Positions 1 through 8,329 of a stretch of 64,000 nt of DNA are shown one piece after another. Below the pieces are notes generated by a model. The model was not told the DNA's origin. It saw only the letters and a list, made by a program, of their open reading frames with translations, and made no database searches. Position 1 is the stretch's first letter. Each line of letters begins with the position of its first letter. The translations under genes and the position numbers were made by a program. This stretch comes from CAYWQB01 sp964460785 (GTDB taxonomy: Bacteria > Chlamydiota > Chlamydiia > Chlamydiales > CAYWQB01): the NCBI GenBank assembly GCA_964460785.1, contig CAYWQB010000001.1:124001-188000 (forward strand), given 5' to 3'.

Positions 1-45
1 CGATATACAAAAAGCTCCGGCTAGAATAAACACCCTTCCTTTCAT
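1..45 (-). CDS. Start of a gene running off the left edge (probable exported protein)
   Basis: Only the first 15 codons lie in the window. They read from an ATG at 43-45 and begin MKGRVFILAGAFCIS, a basic start followed by a hydrophobic run, as at the start of a signal peptide or membrane anchor. A good ribosome binding site (AAAAGGAG) lies about 8 bases upstream, inside the end of the preceding minus-strand gene. That gene's stop codon is one base away, so the two are probably co-transcribed. Function cannot be judged from this fragment. Confidence 0.6.
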   Translation of the reverse strand, partial: MKGRVFILAGAFCIS

Positions 46-46
46 T

Positions 47-1453
47 CTATAGACTCCTTTTCTTTTTTAAGACTGTCATATATCTATTCAGACTTTTAAT
101 CAGGCTGTCAAATCCATTTCGACAAGAAACCTTCCTGATTCTATATTCTGCTGGAGACCCTTTATAAGTCGCTTGGTCAGGGTTGTACAATTCTGCAGAG
201 CTCCCTTCTAACCTATCCTCTTCTAATGGACGACCTTGTGGTAAAGAGGGTTCTCTATGTGGATAGACCTGCAAGTGGGCTGGATCAATTAAAACAGGGT
301 GTAAATTCCCCTGGTTATCTTTATTGATCATTACACTTGCCCCAATCAAATTGATTTCTGATTTATCTAATATCTCTTTTAACTCGGTAAGATTTTTTAT
401 CAATGCTTGAACCTTATCTGCTGTAACCTCGGATTGTGCTAGCTGCTTATGCAAAGTTTCTTCGGACCTACTATAACCGAAAAAACGCATTGAAGAACCA
501 GGTTCAGGAATCATAAACCCAGGAGCGGACTCTGCTCCTTTCCTCATCTGAAGCTCATCAAAAAGGCTTTTCTCTCGCCCTGTATGATGAACCTCCTCCA
601 TACTGCAAATTGGGTTAAAATTTTTTAACCCTCGTTTCATTAAGGTTGAATATATTCCGTACTTCTTGCCTTCATCTTCTGCACCTTTCAGTGAAACATG
701 CCCAGAGATTTTCACATCTGCTAATTGCTGAGGATCTCCTCCTTCTGTACTTTTCCTTGTGTTTTCCATCACAAGATACTCTGCATTTGCTATCGTAACA
801 GTTCCATATACACGAGGCATAAATTTAAGAAGATTGGGAGCGATCTCTCCGATCACCCCATAGTGATGCACTTCAGAAGGGTTTGCTTTTTTTAAAAATA
901 GGTGCTTAACAGACCCATCTTGAGCTATCATAGAAACCACCTTATTTCCTCCATGCCCCCCTAGATCGCTAGACCCTTCTACTGTTACAGATTCTTGTAA
1001 AGAGCTTAAATAGCTTCGAACACGCGTATCAGCATCTTCCTGTGAACCAGGTCCTGAAATCAAACTTCGCACCGCATGTTTGATTTTATCTAATAACTTT
1101 TGGAATGAGCTATCTTTCTCTAACCTCTTTGGGGTTAACATTCCTTTTTTAGATGTCAGAGCAGAGGCATAGATAGCTGTCTGCAAGCCTCGGATTGTTT
1201 CTCTATTTTCTTCTTTTCTTTGCTCAAGATCGATAGCATCGGTGTCTCCTAAAGCTCTTGCTGTCTCTGGCTGCTGGAGTTTAGCTCGAAATAGTAAAGG
1301 CTTAGAAGTTTCTCCCTGAGGAATGGGTACTTTAAAAGTTCCTGACGTGGCCCGTTGCACACTAGCATCAGCCTCTGCAGTAGCGTCCTCTTGTGCCCTG
1401 CTAACCTTTTCAGGTTCAGAATATTCTTCTCTTCTAGGCCCAGAAATAGACAT
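47..1453 (-). CDS. Inositol polyphosphate kinase-like protein, probable effector
   Basis: Predicted 468 residues. I chose the ATG at 1451-1453 (protein MSISGPRREE) because GAGAGGG lies just upstream; the frame stays open 20 codons further. Residues 1-180 are polar and probably disordered. From about residue 180 the order of motifs follows the eukaryotic IPK family (IPMK/IP6K/IP3K). There is a GGHGG glycine patch, then a LLKFMPRVYGTV strand and a YLVMEN hinge-like strand. Next comes a PQQLADVKISG motif (D246, K248) resembling the family PxxxDxKxG, and a late LIDPAH motif (D390) resembling IDFAH. Deviations: one extra residue in both the P-D and K-G spacing, and Pro for Phe in the last motif. 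IPKs phosphorylate inositol phosphates, a host signalling currency, so a role as a translocated effector is plausible but inferred. Activity is uncertain because of the altered motifs. Confidence 0.6.
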   Translation of the reverse strand: MSISGPRREEYSEPEKVSRAQEDATAEADASVQRATSGTFKVPIPQGETSKPLLFRAKLQQPETARALGDTDAIDLEQRKEENRETIRGLQTAIYASALTSKKGMLTPKRLEKDSSFQKLLDKIKHAVRSLISGPGSQEDADTRVRSYLSSLQESVTVEGSSDLGGHGGNKVVSMIAQDGSVKHLFLKKANPSEVHHYGVIGEIAPNLLKFMPRVYGTVTIANAEYLVMENTRKSTEGGDPQQLADVKISGHVSLKGAEDEGKKYGIYSTLMKRGLKNFNPICSMEEVHHTGREKSLFDELQMRKGAESAPGFMIPEPGSSMRFFGYSRSEETLHKQLAQSEVTADKVQALIKNLTELKEILDKSEINLIGASVMINKDNQGNLHPVLIDPAHLQVYPHREPSLPQGRPLEEDRLEGSSAELYNPDQATYKGSPAEYRIRKVSCRNGFDSLIKSLNRYMTVLKKKRSL

Positions 1454-1551
1454 AGAACCCTCTCTTCTAGCTCCCCTATAACCAGGGTAACACAGGTAGT
1501 GAAGAAAAACCATAGCTTAAGTTAGCCTTCTCTCTTCTAAGGAGATGTACC

Positions 1552-2958
1552 ATGACAACATTTGACTCTCTTGTTTGGTTTAGGGAAGACTTACGTGTGC
1601 ATGACAACCAAGCGCTATACAGCGCAACAGGTTCTGCAATAGCAATTTACATTTATGATCCTTCCTCTCATACACCATGGGAGTATGGTGGAGCTAAAAA
1701 ATGGTGGCTCCATCATAGCTTACAGGCTTTAGAAGTGGAGCTTAAGAGGTTAGGAATCCCCCTTATCATAGACAAGGGAGACTCCATTACTTGCTTACAA
1801 CAATGCATCCATCAATTTCAGATCAAGCAACTCTTTGTAAATCGCTCATTTACACCTCCTTTGTGCAAACTCGATCAGCGCTGTCAAAAAGAACTCTCCA
1901 CAAAAACTTCTTTTTTTTCAGGGCAGCTTCTCTTCTTACCAGAAGAAATTTCCACCCAGCAGGGCACCCCTTATAAAGTGTTTACACCTTTTTACCGTGT
2001 AGTAGAAGAACTCCTTTCCCCCTCGCTTCCCTTACCTCCTCCAAGTAAACGAAGCCTTCCCCGGGAAGTGCCGTCAAAGCTTTGCATACAAGACCTTCAA
2101 CTGCACCCGCAAAAGCCCGACTGGAGTCATGGCTTCACACCATGTTGGCAGCCAGGAGAGGTTCATGCGCAAGAGAAGTTACAGGCATTTAAAAAAGAGT
2201 CTTTAGAAAGCTATAGCGAGCGGCGAGACTTCCCCTCGGAAGAAGGGACGTCAAGGCTTTCTCCTCATATTAGTATGGGGGAGATAAGCCCAAATACGAT
2301 TGCATGGGAGCTGCGAAACAATTCCAACCTTGAGCGCAAAAAGTTCTTTAGTGAGGTTGTTTGGAGGGAGTTTGCTCACCACCTCCTTGCTCACTTTCCC
2401 TCTCTTCCATCAAGACCCTTTAACCCTGCATTTTCTAAATATCAATGGGGCTATTCTGAGCAAAAATTACAAGCATGGCAAAAGGGCAAAACGGGCTACC
2501 CAATCATTGATGCTGCAATGCGCTGCTTGTGGCATGAGGGGTGGATGCATAATAGATTGCGCATGGTCGTAGCCTCCTTTCTCATCAAAGACCTTCATCT
2601 GCACTGGAAGCATGGAGCTGCTTGGTTTTGGGATACCTTAGTTGATGCAGACCTTGCAAATAATAGTCTTGGCTGGCAGTGGTGTGCTGGATCTGGCCCC
2701 GATCCTGCTCCTTTCTTTCGTATATTTAACCCCGTGAGCCAAAGTAAAAAGTTTGATCCTCAAGGAGCCTTTATCCGCAAGTGGATTCCAGAGCTTAAGG
2801 AGTTAGAAAACTCTCACATTCATGCCCCTTGGGAAGCGCCCCCTGTACTGCTTCATGCTGCTGGTTTGCAATTAGGGAAACATTACCCTCACCCCATTGT
2901 CAATCACGCCGACGCACGATTAGAAGCTCTTGCTCGCTATGAAAAAATAAAAAATTAG
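1552..2958 (+). CDS. phrB: Deoxyribodipyrimidine photolyase
   Basis: 468 residues, the usual length for a class I cyclobutane pyrimidine dimer photolyase, which splits UV dimers using light absorbed by FAD and an antenna cofactor. It opens with the typical LVWFREDLRVHDN. The FAD-binding C-terminal half shows VWREFAHHLL (about residue 268), GWMHNRLRMVVASFL (about 330) and DADLANNSLGWQW followed by PAPFFRIFNP (about 365-394), all family hallmarks. The start has a strong AAGGAGA site 7 bases upstream. It is divergent from the IPK-like gene and ends 4 bp inside convergent pdxH. With the SPL-like gene at 13.7 kb it is one of two UV-repair functions in the window. Confidence 0.95.
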   Translation: MTTFDSLVWFREDLRVHDNQALYSATGSAIAIYIYDPSSHTPWEYGGAKKWWLHHSLQALEVELKRLGIPLIIDKGDSITCLQQCIHQFQIKQLFVNRSFTPPLCKLDQRCQKELSTKTSFFSGQLLFLPEEISTQQGTPYKVFTPFYRVVEELLSPSLPLPPPSKRSLPREVPSKLCIQDLQLHPQKPDWSHGFTPCWQPGEVHAQEKLQAFKKESLESYSERRDFPSEEGTSRLSPHISMGEISPNTIAWELRNNSNLERKKFFSEVVWREFAHHLLAHFPSLPSRPFNPAFSKYQWGYSEQKLQAWQKGKTGYPIIDAAMRCLWHEGWMHNRLRMVVASFLIKDLHLHWKHGAAWFWDTLVDADLANNSLGWQWCAGSGPDPAPFFRIFNPVSQSKKFDPQGAFIRKWIPELKELENSHIHAPWEAPPVLLHAAGLQLGKHYPHPIVNHADARLEALARYEKIKN

Positions 2959-3605
2959 GGGTAAAGACGGCACACTTCCCAGCCACTGCTAGAATCTAGT
3001 GTATAGCAAATACGATCATGTAGGCGATGTTTCTGCCCTTGCCAAAACTCATATCTCGAAGGGGTAAGCTGGTAGCCTCCCCAGTGTTTGGGACATTGGA
3101 TTGTCTGCCCTTCAAGTTGCTGAAACTTCTCTTTGAATGCCTCTTCCAGAGCCTCCCGGCTTTCCAGGGCTGAGCTTTGGTTTGACACACAAGCTGCAAC
3201 TTGACTCTCTTGAGGTCTTGAAGAAAAGTAACTCGCTGATTCTTGAGGAGAGAGTTTTGAGACTTCCCCTTCAACCCTTAGCTGACGACACATCCAGGGC
3301 CAATAAAAGCATAAAGCGGCATGAGGGTTCTCTGCCAAATCACACGCCTTTTTGCTGCGGTAATCAGTGAAAAAATAAAATGCCCCTTGCTCTAGATTTT
3401 TTAATAGCACAACACGACATGAAGGTCTCCCCTGCATATTAGCTGTTGCTAAATGCATCGCATTAGCCTCTATTTCCGGAGGGGCACAATGAATGGCCTC
3501 CTGCACCCACTCTAAAGCGAGCTCTGCAGGATCTTCTGGTAATGTTTTCCTTACTAATGCCTTTTCTGGATAATCTTGCCTAAGATCTGAAAAACTAAGA
3601 TCCAT
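2955..3605 (-). CDS. pdxH: Pyridoxamine/pyridoxine 5'-phosphate oxidase
   Basis: 216 residues, the family's usual size. The enzyme uses FMN to oxidise PNP or PMP to pyridoxal 5'-phosphate in the cytoplasm (B6 salvage). Visible hallmarks are the early DPAELALEWVQEA segment, the FMN-contacting GRPSCRVVLLK, the FFTDYRSKKACDL strand-helix, and the C-terminal RLHDRICY...WEVCRLYP block that closes the active site. The gene sits 7 bp downstream of the start side of the next minus-strand gene (3613-4125) and overlaps the end of phrB by 4 bp. Confidence 0.95.
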   Translation of the reverse strand: MDLSFSDLRQDYPEKALVRKTLPEDPAELALEWVQEAIHCAPPEIEANAMHLATANMQGRPSCRVVLLKNLEQGAFYFFTDYRSKKACDLAENPHAALCFYWPWMCRQLRVEGEVSKLSPQESASYFSSRPQESQVAACVSNQSSALESREALEEAFKEKFQQLEGQTIQCPKHWGGYQLTPSRYEFWQGQKHRLHDRICYTLDSSSGWEVCRLYP

Positions 3606-3612
3606 TCATGCC

Positions 3613-4125
3613 TCATTCTACTGGCTGAGGAGGAAAATACCCTTGAATCATTTGCTGAATCACAGGGCTTGTTTCCCATACCCAGGGAGCACTATTTAAA
3701 GGAGGAATGGCAACATCCAGCTCATTTTTCTCTACTAAAGAAATGACTCCTGCCCAAGAGGGAACAAGCTGACCTAAGTAACGGCGCAGGTAGTCTAAAT
3801 ACGCCTCTTTATAAGATAGCTGATCTTTTGCTGTTTGAGATTCGATTGCAGTACCTGCTTCATTAATACGCACTTGAAGCTGAAGAATGCTTGCCCACAC
3901 ACTCCTAAAGCGGCTGAGCTCATTCATATAGTAGCGAGAGTCTTCGCCTTGACTGCCTCGTATTTTGGCTGCAAATTGATCGCGGATCTTTTCCTCAAGA
4001 GGTAGATAAACCTCTGCTTGCTCTGTTGTTAATCCTGGAGTTTGTGCAGTGATAGAAAGTTCTCTTGCCTGAATTGTTCCTACACCCACCCAGGCAAATA
4101 ATAAAACTAACAATAAACGGTACAT
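3613..4125 (-). CDS. Exported protein of unknown function
   Basis: 170 residues. The N-terminus (MYRLLLVLLFAWVGVGTIQA) is a clear Sec signal peptide with probable cleavage after TIQA, so the mature protein of about 150 residues should be periplasmic. The mature part is helical and charged in its first 100 residues, with segments such as LEEKIRDQFAAKIRG and YKEAYLDYLRRYLGQLVPSW, and ends in a Pro-rich tail. I recognise no family. A strong ribosome site (GGAGGGAG) precedes the ATG. It is probably co-transcribed with pdxH, 7 bp downstream. Confidence 0.8.
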   Translation of the reverse strand: MYRLLLVLLFAWVGVGTIQARELSITAQTPGLTTEQAEVYLPLEEKIRDQFAAKIRGSQGEDSRYYMNELSRFRSVWASILQLQVRINEAGTAIESQTAKDQLSYKEAYLDYLRRYLGQLVPSWAGVISLVEKNELDVAIPPLNSAPWVWETSPVIQQMIQGYFPPQPVE

Positions 4126-4189
4126 ACTCCCTCCTCCCTATTTGTCGACATATTGATGGAAGAGAGCTTTTTACTCTACAAGGAAGTCT

Positions 4190-5350
4190 TTAGTCTGACA
4201 AAGAAAGAGCTGCCATACCAGTAGCTAGGTCTTCAACAGGAAATGAAGCTTCAACAAGAGCGATAAATGTACTAACCGAAGGATCAACCCCTGCCCCCTC
4301 CTCTCGATACAAAACCCCTGAATCGATGATTTGCTGACTCTTATATGAAACTCCAGCCCTTCTAGTTGTTGGGTCACAGAGCTCTTTTTCAAAAAACTCT
4401 GCATATTTTCGGTTTTTTACAGTTTCTGCAAGAATCCCTCTTCCTTCTGGAGTTCCTCGCAAAGCTCGCCCCATCACCTTACTTTCTAATTTTGCATTGA
4501 GAGAGTGCAGAGCACTAACCATGCTCTCTAACTCCTCTTTACAGGTTGCATATACTTCCTCATAAGAAAGCTTTGTATCCATTGAGGTTTGTAGCTTATC
4601 GAGAAAGCTATCCACACAACTAGCTAATTGGCTCCTACTCTCTTCAAGCCCCATTACTGCTAGCCTGACGGCTTCTTGTCGTTCCACTTGCGCTCTATGA
4701 ATGGCTATTGCCTCTCTTAATTCTGATGTAATTTCAGAAAACTTTTCAGGGCCTATATAGTCTCTTTCCCACCTTCGCGACTTTGTTTCTGGATAGCTTA
4801 ATTTTGCCTCTTCTAGAAACTTCTCATAAAAACCTTGGCACTCTTGTACCTGTTCAAGGCACCCTTCTGCTGCACTTAAAGCACCTTGAAAATTTTTTCC
4901 TCTTTCTAAACTGACTACACTTTCTTGATAAGCCTGCAAATGGCTTTTAGCTTCATCTACACAAAAATCACAGAAGATCACTGCTTTAGGAACAGACTTA
5001 TCACAAACTAAGCGTCGATACAGCTCTTCAATGGCTGCAGGTTCTTCAGTGCTAATCTCAAACGTTCTCTTAGCTTGCCCTATATCCTCTACTGAGGATT
5101 TAGCTACTTTTAATTGTGCATGAAGATACTCCCATTGCCCATCATAAGAGCGCAGCACCTGTACAGACTTGTCCCATACTGCTTGCATTCTTCCTGGATG
5201 CCGATGAAAAAGTGTGAGAAGCTGGCCTTTTGCTCGTTCCGATGGCTTTATTTCTTCATAAGGACTGCGCCCTTCTGCAGCACCTCCTGCAGTAGGGTCA
5301 TATCTAGTAGTAAGGGGACGAGGGGATGAGGAAAGACTAGGTGTAGCCAT
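4190..5350 (-). CDS. Coiled-coil protein of unknown function, effector-like
   Basis: 386 residues from the second of two adjacent ATGs, which is better spaced (5 bases) from AGGAG than the first. The first 40 residues are rich in Ser, Pro, Thr and Gly (MATPSLSSSPRPLTTRYDP), as in many type III substrates. They are followed by a long helical body with coiled-coil character from about residue 55 to 290. A tyrosine in GRSPYEEIKP (about residue 32) sits in a YEEI context, the sequence preferred by Src-family SH2 domains when phosphorylated; its use here is speculation. No enzymatic motif is visible. It heads a block of three such genes on the minus strand, each with its own leader. Confidence 0.75.
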   Translation of the reverse strand: MATPSLSSSPRPLTTRYDPTAGGAAEGRSPYEEIKPSERAKGQLLTLFHRHPGRMQAVWDKSVQVLRSYDGQWEYLHAQLKVAKSSVEDIGQAKRTFEISTEEPAAIEELYRRLVCDKSVPKAVIFCDFCVDEAKSHLQAYQESVVSLERGKNFQGALSAAEGCLEQVQECQGFYEKFLEEAKLSYPETKSRRWERDYIGPEKFSEITSELREAIAIHRAQVERQEAVRLAVMGLEESRSQLASCVDSFLDKLQTSMDTKLSYEEVYATCKEELESMVSALHSLNAKLESKVMGRALRGTPEGRGILAETVKNRKYAEFFEKELCDPTTRRAGVSYKSQQIIDSGVLYREEGAGVDPSVSTFIALVEASFPVEDLATGMAALSLSD

Positions 5351-5464
5351 CATAACTCCTGGTTAGGATTTACCAAATCCTTAACAAAAATTAAAAAATT
5401 ACACCTAATATTTTTTTTTATTTTTTGTTAAAAAACCATAAAGCTCACACCCTTTCTTCGAAAG

Positions 5465-5995
5465 TCATGACTCACTCCACCCCAGGAATTCTCTTGGCAT
5501 ATCCTTAACTCCAAGGCTTGGATCTGGCATATGTCTCTCTCCAACTAGCCCACTATATGTTTTTGCTCTAACACTCATCAGCTTATAGGCTGCATGCAGC
5601 TGCTTTTCAGGTGCTGTTAACGTTTGACCATTTTCTTTTTTTATAAGAATTCTATCGATGTCAAATCGGTTCCCTATAAATTCATTCATCCCCTCATCTT
5701 GTTTGATTAATCCCCAAGACAAGTACTCTAGCCTTTCCTGCTGCTGTTTTTCTTGAAAAGCTTCCCAAGCGCTATCAACACCTTTTCCTTCTAGCTCCTC
5801 TACAAGGATAGGAGCTGCAGCACTTGCTACCTTAGAATGGCTCTCTGTAGAGCTTCTAGAGGCATTATATGATGTAGATAAAGATGATGGGGAGTACCCT
5901 GCTTTAACAACAGATGCACCAGCCCCTCTTAAGGTAGAAGAAGACCTTGTAGGTAAATACTCCCCTGAATATCCCCGATTAATTGATGATGCCAT
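5465..5995 (-). CDS. Small effector-like protein of unknown function
   Basis: 176 residues, taking the ATG of MASSINRGYSGE, which has AGGAGAAG well placed upstream; an upstream in-frame ATG would add MKYRRRR and lacks such a site. The first 65 residues are very rich in Ser, Thr, Ala and Gly and should be disordered. The rest is helical and charged (LVEELEGKG, WEAFQEKQQQERLEYLSWGL). No known domain is visible. Flanking gaps (5351-5464 and 5996-6081) are AT-rich, so it may have its own promoter. Position and composition place it with the neighbouring large unknown genes at 4190 and 6082. Confidence 0.7.
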   Translation of the reverse strand: MASSINRGYSGEYLPTRSSSTLRGAGASVVKAGYSPSSLSTSYNASRSSTESHSKVASAAAPILVEELEGKGVDSAWEAFQEKQQQERLEYLSWGLIKQDEGMNEFIGNRFDIDRILIKKENGQTLTAPEKQLHAAYKLMSVRAKTYSGLVGERHMPDPSLGVKDMPREFLGWSES

Positions 5996-6081
5996 TCGTC
6001 TTCTCCTGTATTTCACATAAATATACCTACCAAATAATTAAAGAAATGCAAATATATTAACAAGACTTTACATTATCTTTT

Positions 6082-8226
6082 TCAAGAATAAGCCGCATAA
6101 CCGGAAAATGTTGGAGCATCTGCCTGCAAGGATTCTATAGCAATCGCACAATCTCCTAGCTTTGCTTCATCTGCAACAGATAAAAAAGAAAGTAAAACTT
6201 CTAAGCGATGATCAATAATCCGGCGGTCATCCACAGCTTGAGCACGGACAAGCACAGCCTCTTCTACGACTTGGCGCATGAGTTTTCGCAGGCTTGCTTT
6301 TTCTTCTATGGATTCTGCTTTCTGTATTTGAGCTTGTAGATGCACAACTTTATTCATAGCATTAGCAACAGCTCCACGGTCGATATTCTGCTTACATTTT
6401 TGTAGCTTCCCAATATGAGAGTGCTGGCTTGCGACTGCTTGTTGCGAGTATTGGTCACAGAAAATAGCGACAGTTTGAGCTGCAAGCTCCCCCTTTCTTT
6501 CATCGGATAATCTTGCAAAACTTTCATTCCCTGCATAAAGTCCTTGAACCAGGTTGATAATTTCTTCCATTTTGGGCTTGGGGATATCAGGGAAGAACAT
6601 ACCAGGCCCTTCACGACTCAGAGTCAGAACCTGATAAGGAGGCACTCTTTCTGAACTGGCTCCTAAAATGCGCTCTCGAATCATTGGGAAGGGATCTTTT
6701 ACACCTGTATAAGCCTTACCACTCATCATTGGGTGATCAAAGTCCCAGCCTTGAACACTCGCTGATAAAGGGTAGCGCTCTCGAATGAGAGCAATCTCTG
6801 CAGTCCGCTCTTTTTCTGTGCCTTTGTACATACTCTGCAGTGTAGACACTTGCAAGTGATCTAACCCTCCGTCATCGACTCCTGACAGGCGGCGGTTTTC
6901 TATACTCTGTAGTAAGCCTTCGGCAATAGGGTTTAAGCGACGTCCTCCTTTTCTATCTGTCAAAGTCATAGATGGGGCATAGGCATGAATAACCTCTCCC
7001 CCTCCTCTATAAGAGAATGTTCCTGAAGTCATGGGGTGATTCCCTGCTTTAAAGGGGTCAAAGGCTGTGCCTAAAGTTCCTGTAAGAGAGTGCAGGGTTC
7101 TGCCGGGGTGCGAAAGCATAAAAGGGATCGACTTTTTATAAGAGTATGTTCTGGACTGGCGAACAATCCCTTCCACTTCATCTGAAAGCTCCTTTAGGGA
7201 ACCTGGCTCTCTAATGCCTTCTGGGTAATAGTCTTCCCGCGCATGATCGACATAAGCCTCATATCTCTCTCTTCCTTCCATTTTGAAATAGAAAGCTTCG
7301 CATAGTCCATGCATATGCTTCACAAGAGGTAGGTCTTGTTGCTCTTTCACCGCCTGATACGTAGGGTCCTCTAAAACTGCATACATAGCATCTAAAACTG
7401 CATGATTATCCGATACGCCTACATTCTCACTTTCCTTTGAAAGAAGGTTTTGTAGATTTAACACCTTTTCTCCTAAACGAGAGAGCTCTTTTTCCGTCGG
7501 CTGTTTCAGATTTTCTGCCGTGTGGATATCATCTGCTACTCTAGAGTCTTGATGACAAACTGCACGCAAGACAGCCTCTACAACTTCAGAGTCTAACGCA
7601 GGCTTATAAGATCCAAGTTCATGTTTAATACTCTCATATTTTTGGCCTAAGACTTGAGCTCTTGTTACAGTCTCTGATTTTTCAGCACTACGTGGAGGAA
7701 CACCTCTTAGCTTTGATTGAATCAAACTAGCAATCTTACCAAAATCTTCTCGCCCCTTTAGTGTTTGAAACTGTGCAGGAGTTAGCGCGCCTTGCGACTG
7801 AATGGCGCGAAGAATAGATCGTTGTGATTTATCTGCTTTAACCTTGTGAAGGTCAATACCTTTTATCCCTGCAACCAAGTGATCGCGCATCTTTGCAGGT
7901 GTAGCACCTGCCTCAGTAGTTTTTGCAGAGGCTTCTTGTAAAGAATGGAACTGTGCTTTGTGGATCTCAGCCTTTAAGCTATGACGCTCATTCCGCATGC
8001 TCATGGCTCGATTGCCCCAGAATAGAGAGGCAATCATATCTCCCAAACCACGAAAAGCTCTAGCTATGAATGATAGCGCTCCACGGGATGATCGACTAAC
8101 TCGTGCATCAGATACCCCTCCAGGGCGCACCCTAGAGGCTAGGGTCTCCTCGATCTCTCTTTCTTCCTCTACTGGAGTACTCTCTCCCGAAGGCATCCCC
8201 CCAGGAATTCTTTCTAATCCACCCAT
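6082..8226 (-). CDS. Large effector-like protein of unknown function
   Basis: 714 residues. The ATG at 8224-8226 has GAGGGAGAAGAG upstream. Residues 1-50 are polar and Gly/Ser/Glu-rich. An amphipathic to hydrophobic stretch (ALSFIARAFRGLGDMIASLFWG, about residues 48-70) might insert in or lie on a membrane. The centre is helical. Around residues 380-500 are unusual Gly/His/Pro-rich segments (GNHPMTSGTFSYRGGG, WDFDHPMMSGKAYTG) that repeat the short pattern HPM-S-G, which suggests a folded domain I cannot name. The C-terminal 150 residues are helical. There is no signal peptide and no recognised catalytic motif. It lies among other unclassified effector-like genes. Confidence 0.75.
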   Translation of the reverse strand: MGGLERIPGGMPSGESTPVEEEREIEETLASRVRPGGVSDARVSRSSRGALSFIARAFRGLGDMIASLFWGNRAMSMRNERHSLKAEIHKAQFHSLQEASAKTTEAGATPAKMRDHLVAGIKGIDLHKVKADKSQRSILRAIQSQGALTPAQFQTLKGREDFGKIASLIQSKLRGVPPRSAEKSETVTRAQVLGQKYESIKHELGSYKPALDSEVVEAVLRAVCHQDSRVADDIHTAENLKQPTEKELSRLGEKVLNLQNLLSKESENVGVSDNHAVLDAMYAVLEDPTYQAVKEQQDLPLVKHMHGLCEAFYFKMEGRERYEAYVDHAREDYYPEGIREPGSLKELSDEVEGIVRQSRTYSYKKSIPFMLSHPGRTLHSLTGTLGTAFDPFKAGNHPMTSGTFSYRGGGEVIHAYAPSMTLTDRKGGRRLNPIAEGLLQSIENRRLSGVDDGGLDHLQVSTLQSMYKGTEKERTAEIALIRERYPLSASVQGWDFDHPMMSGKAYTGVKDPFPMIRERILGASSERVPPYQVLTLSREGPGMFFPDIPKPKMEEIINLVQGLYAGNESFARLSDERKGELAAQTVAIFCDQYSQQAVASQHSHIGKLQKCKQNIDRGAVANAMNKVVHLQAQIQKAESIEEKASLRKLMRQVVEEAVLVRAQAVDDRRIIDHRLEVLLSFLSVADEAKLGDCAIAIESLQADAPTFSGYAAYS

Positions 8227-8296
8227 AACTCTTCTCCCTCTCTCGAGGTAAGTATAACAGGTTTTTTTTCAAAAATCTATAGAGAATAAGGAAGAT

Positions 8297-8315
8297 GCGG
8301 GCCTAGACGGCCCGC
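8297..8315 (-). terminator. GC-rich hairpin after the DUF2608 gene
   Basis: A perfect 7-bp stem (GCGGGCC/GGCCCGC) with a 5-base loop lies 15 bases past the stop codon of the minus-strand gene at 8330. On the minus strand it is followed by ATCTTCCTTATTC, which is pyrimidine-rich but not a clean U tract. It probably serves as a terminator or 3' end stabiliser for the DUF2608 pair. Confidence 0.5.
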
Positions 8316-8329
8316 TAAAAAGAAAAAGC

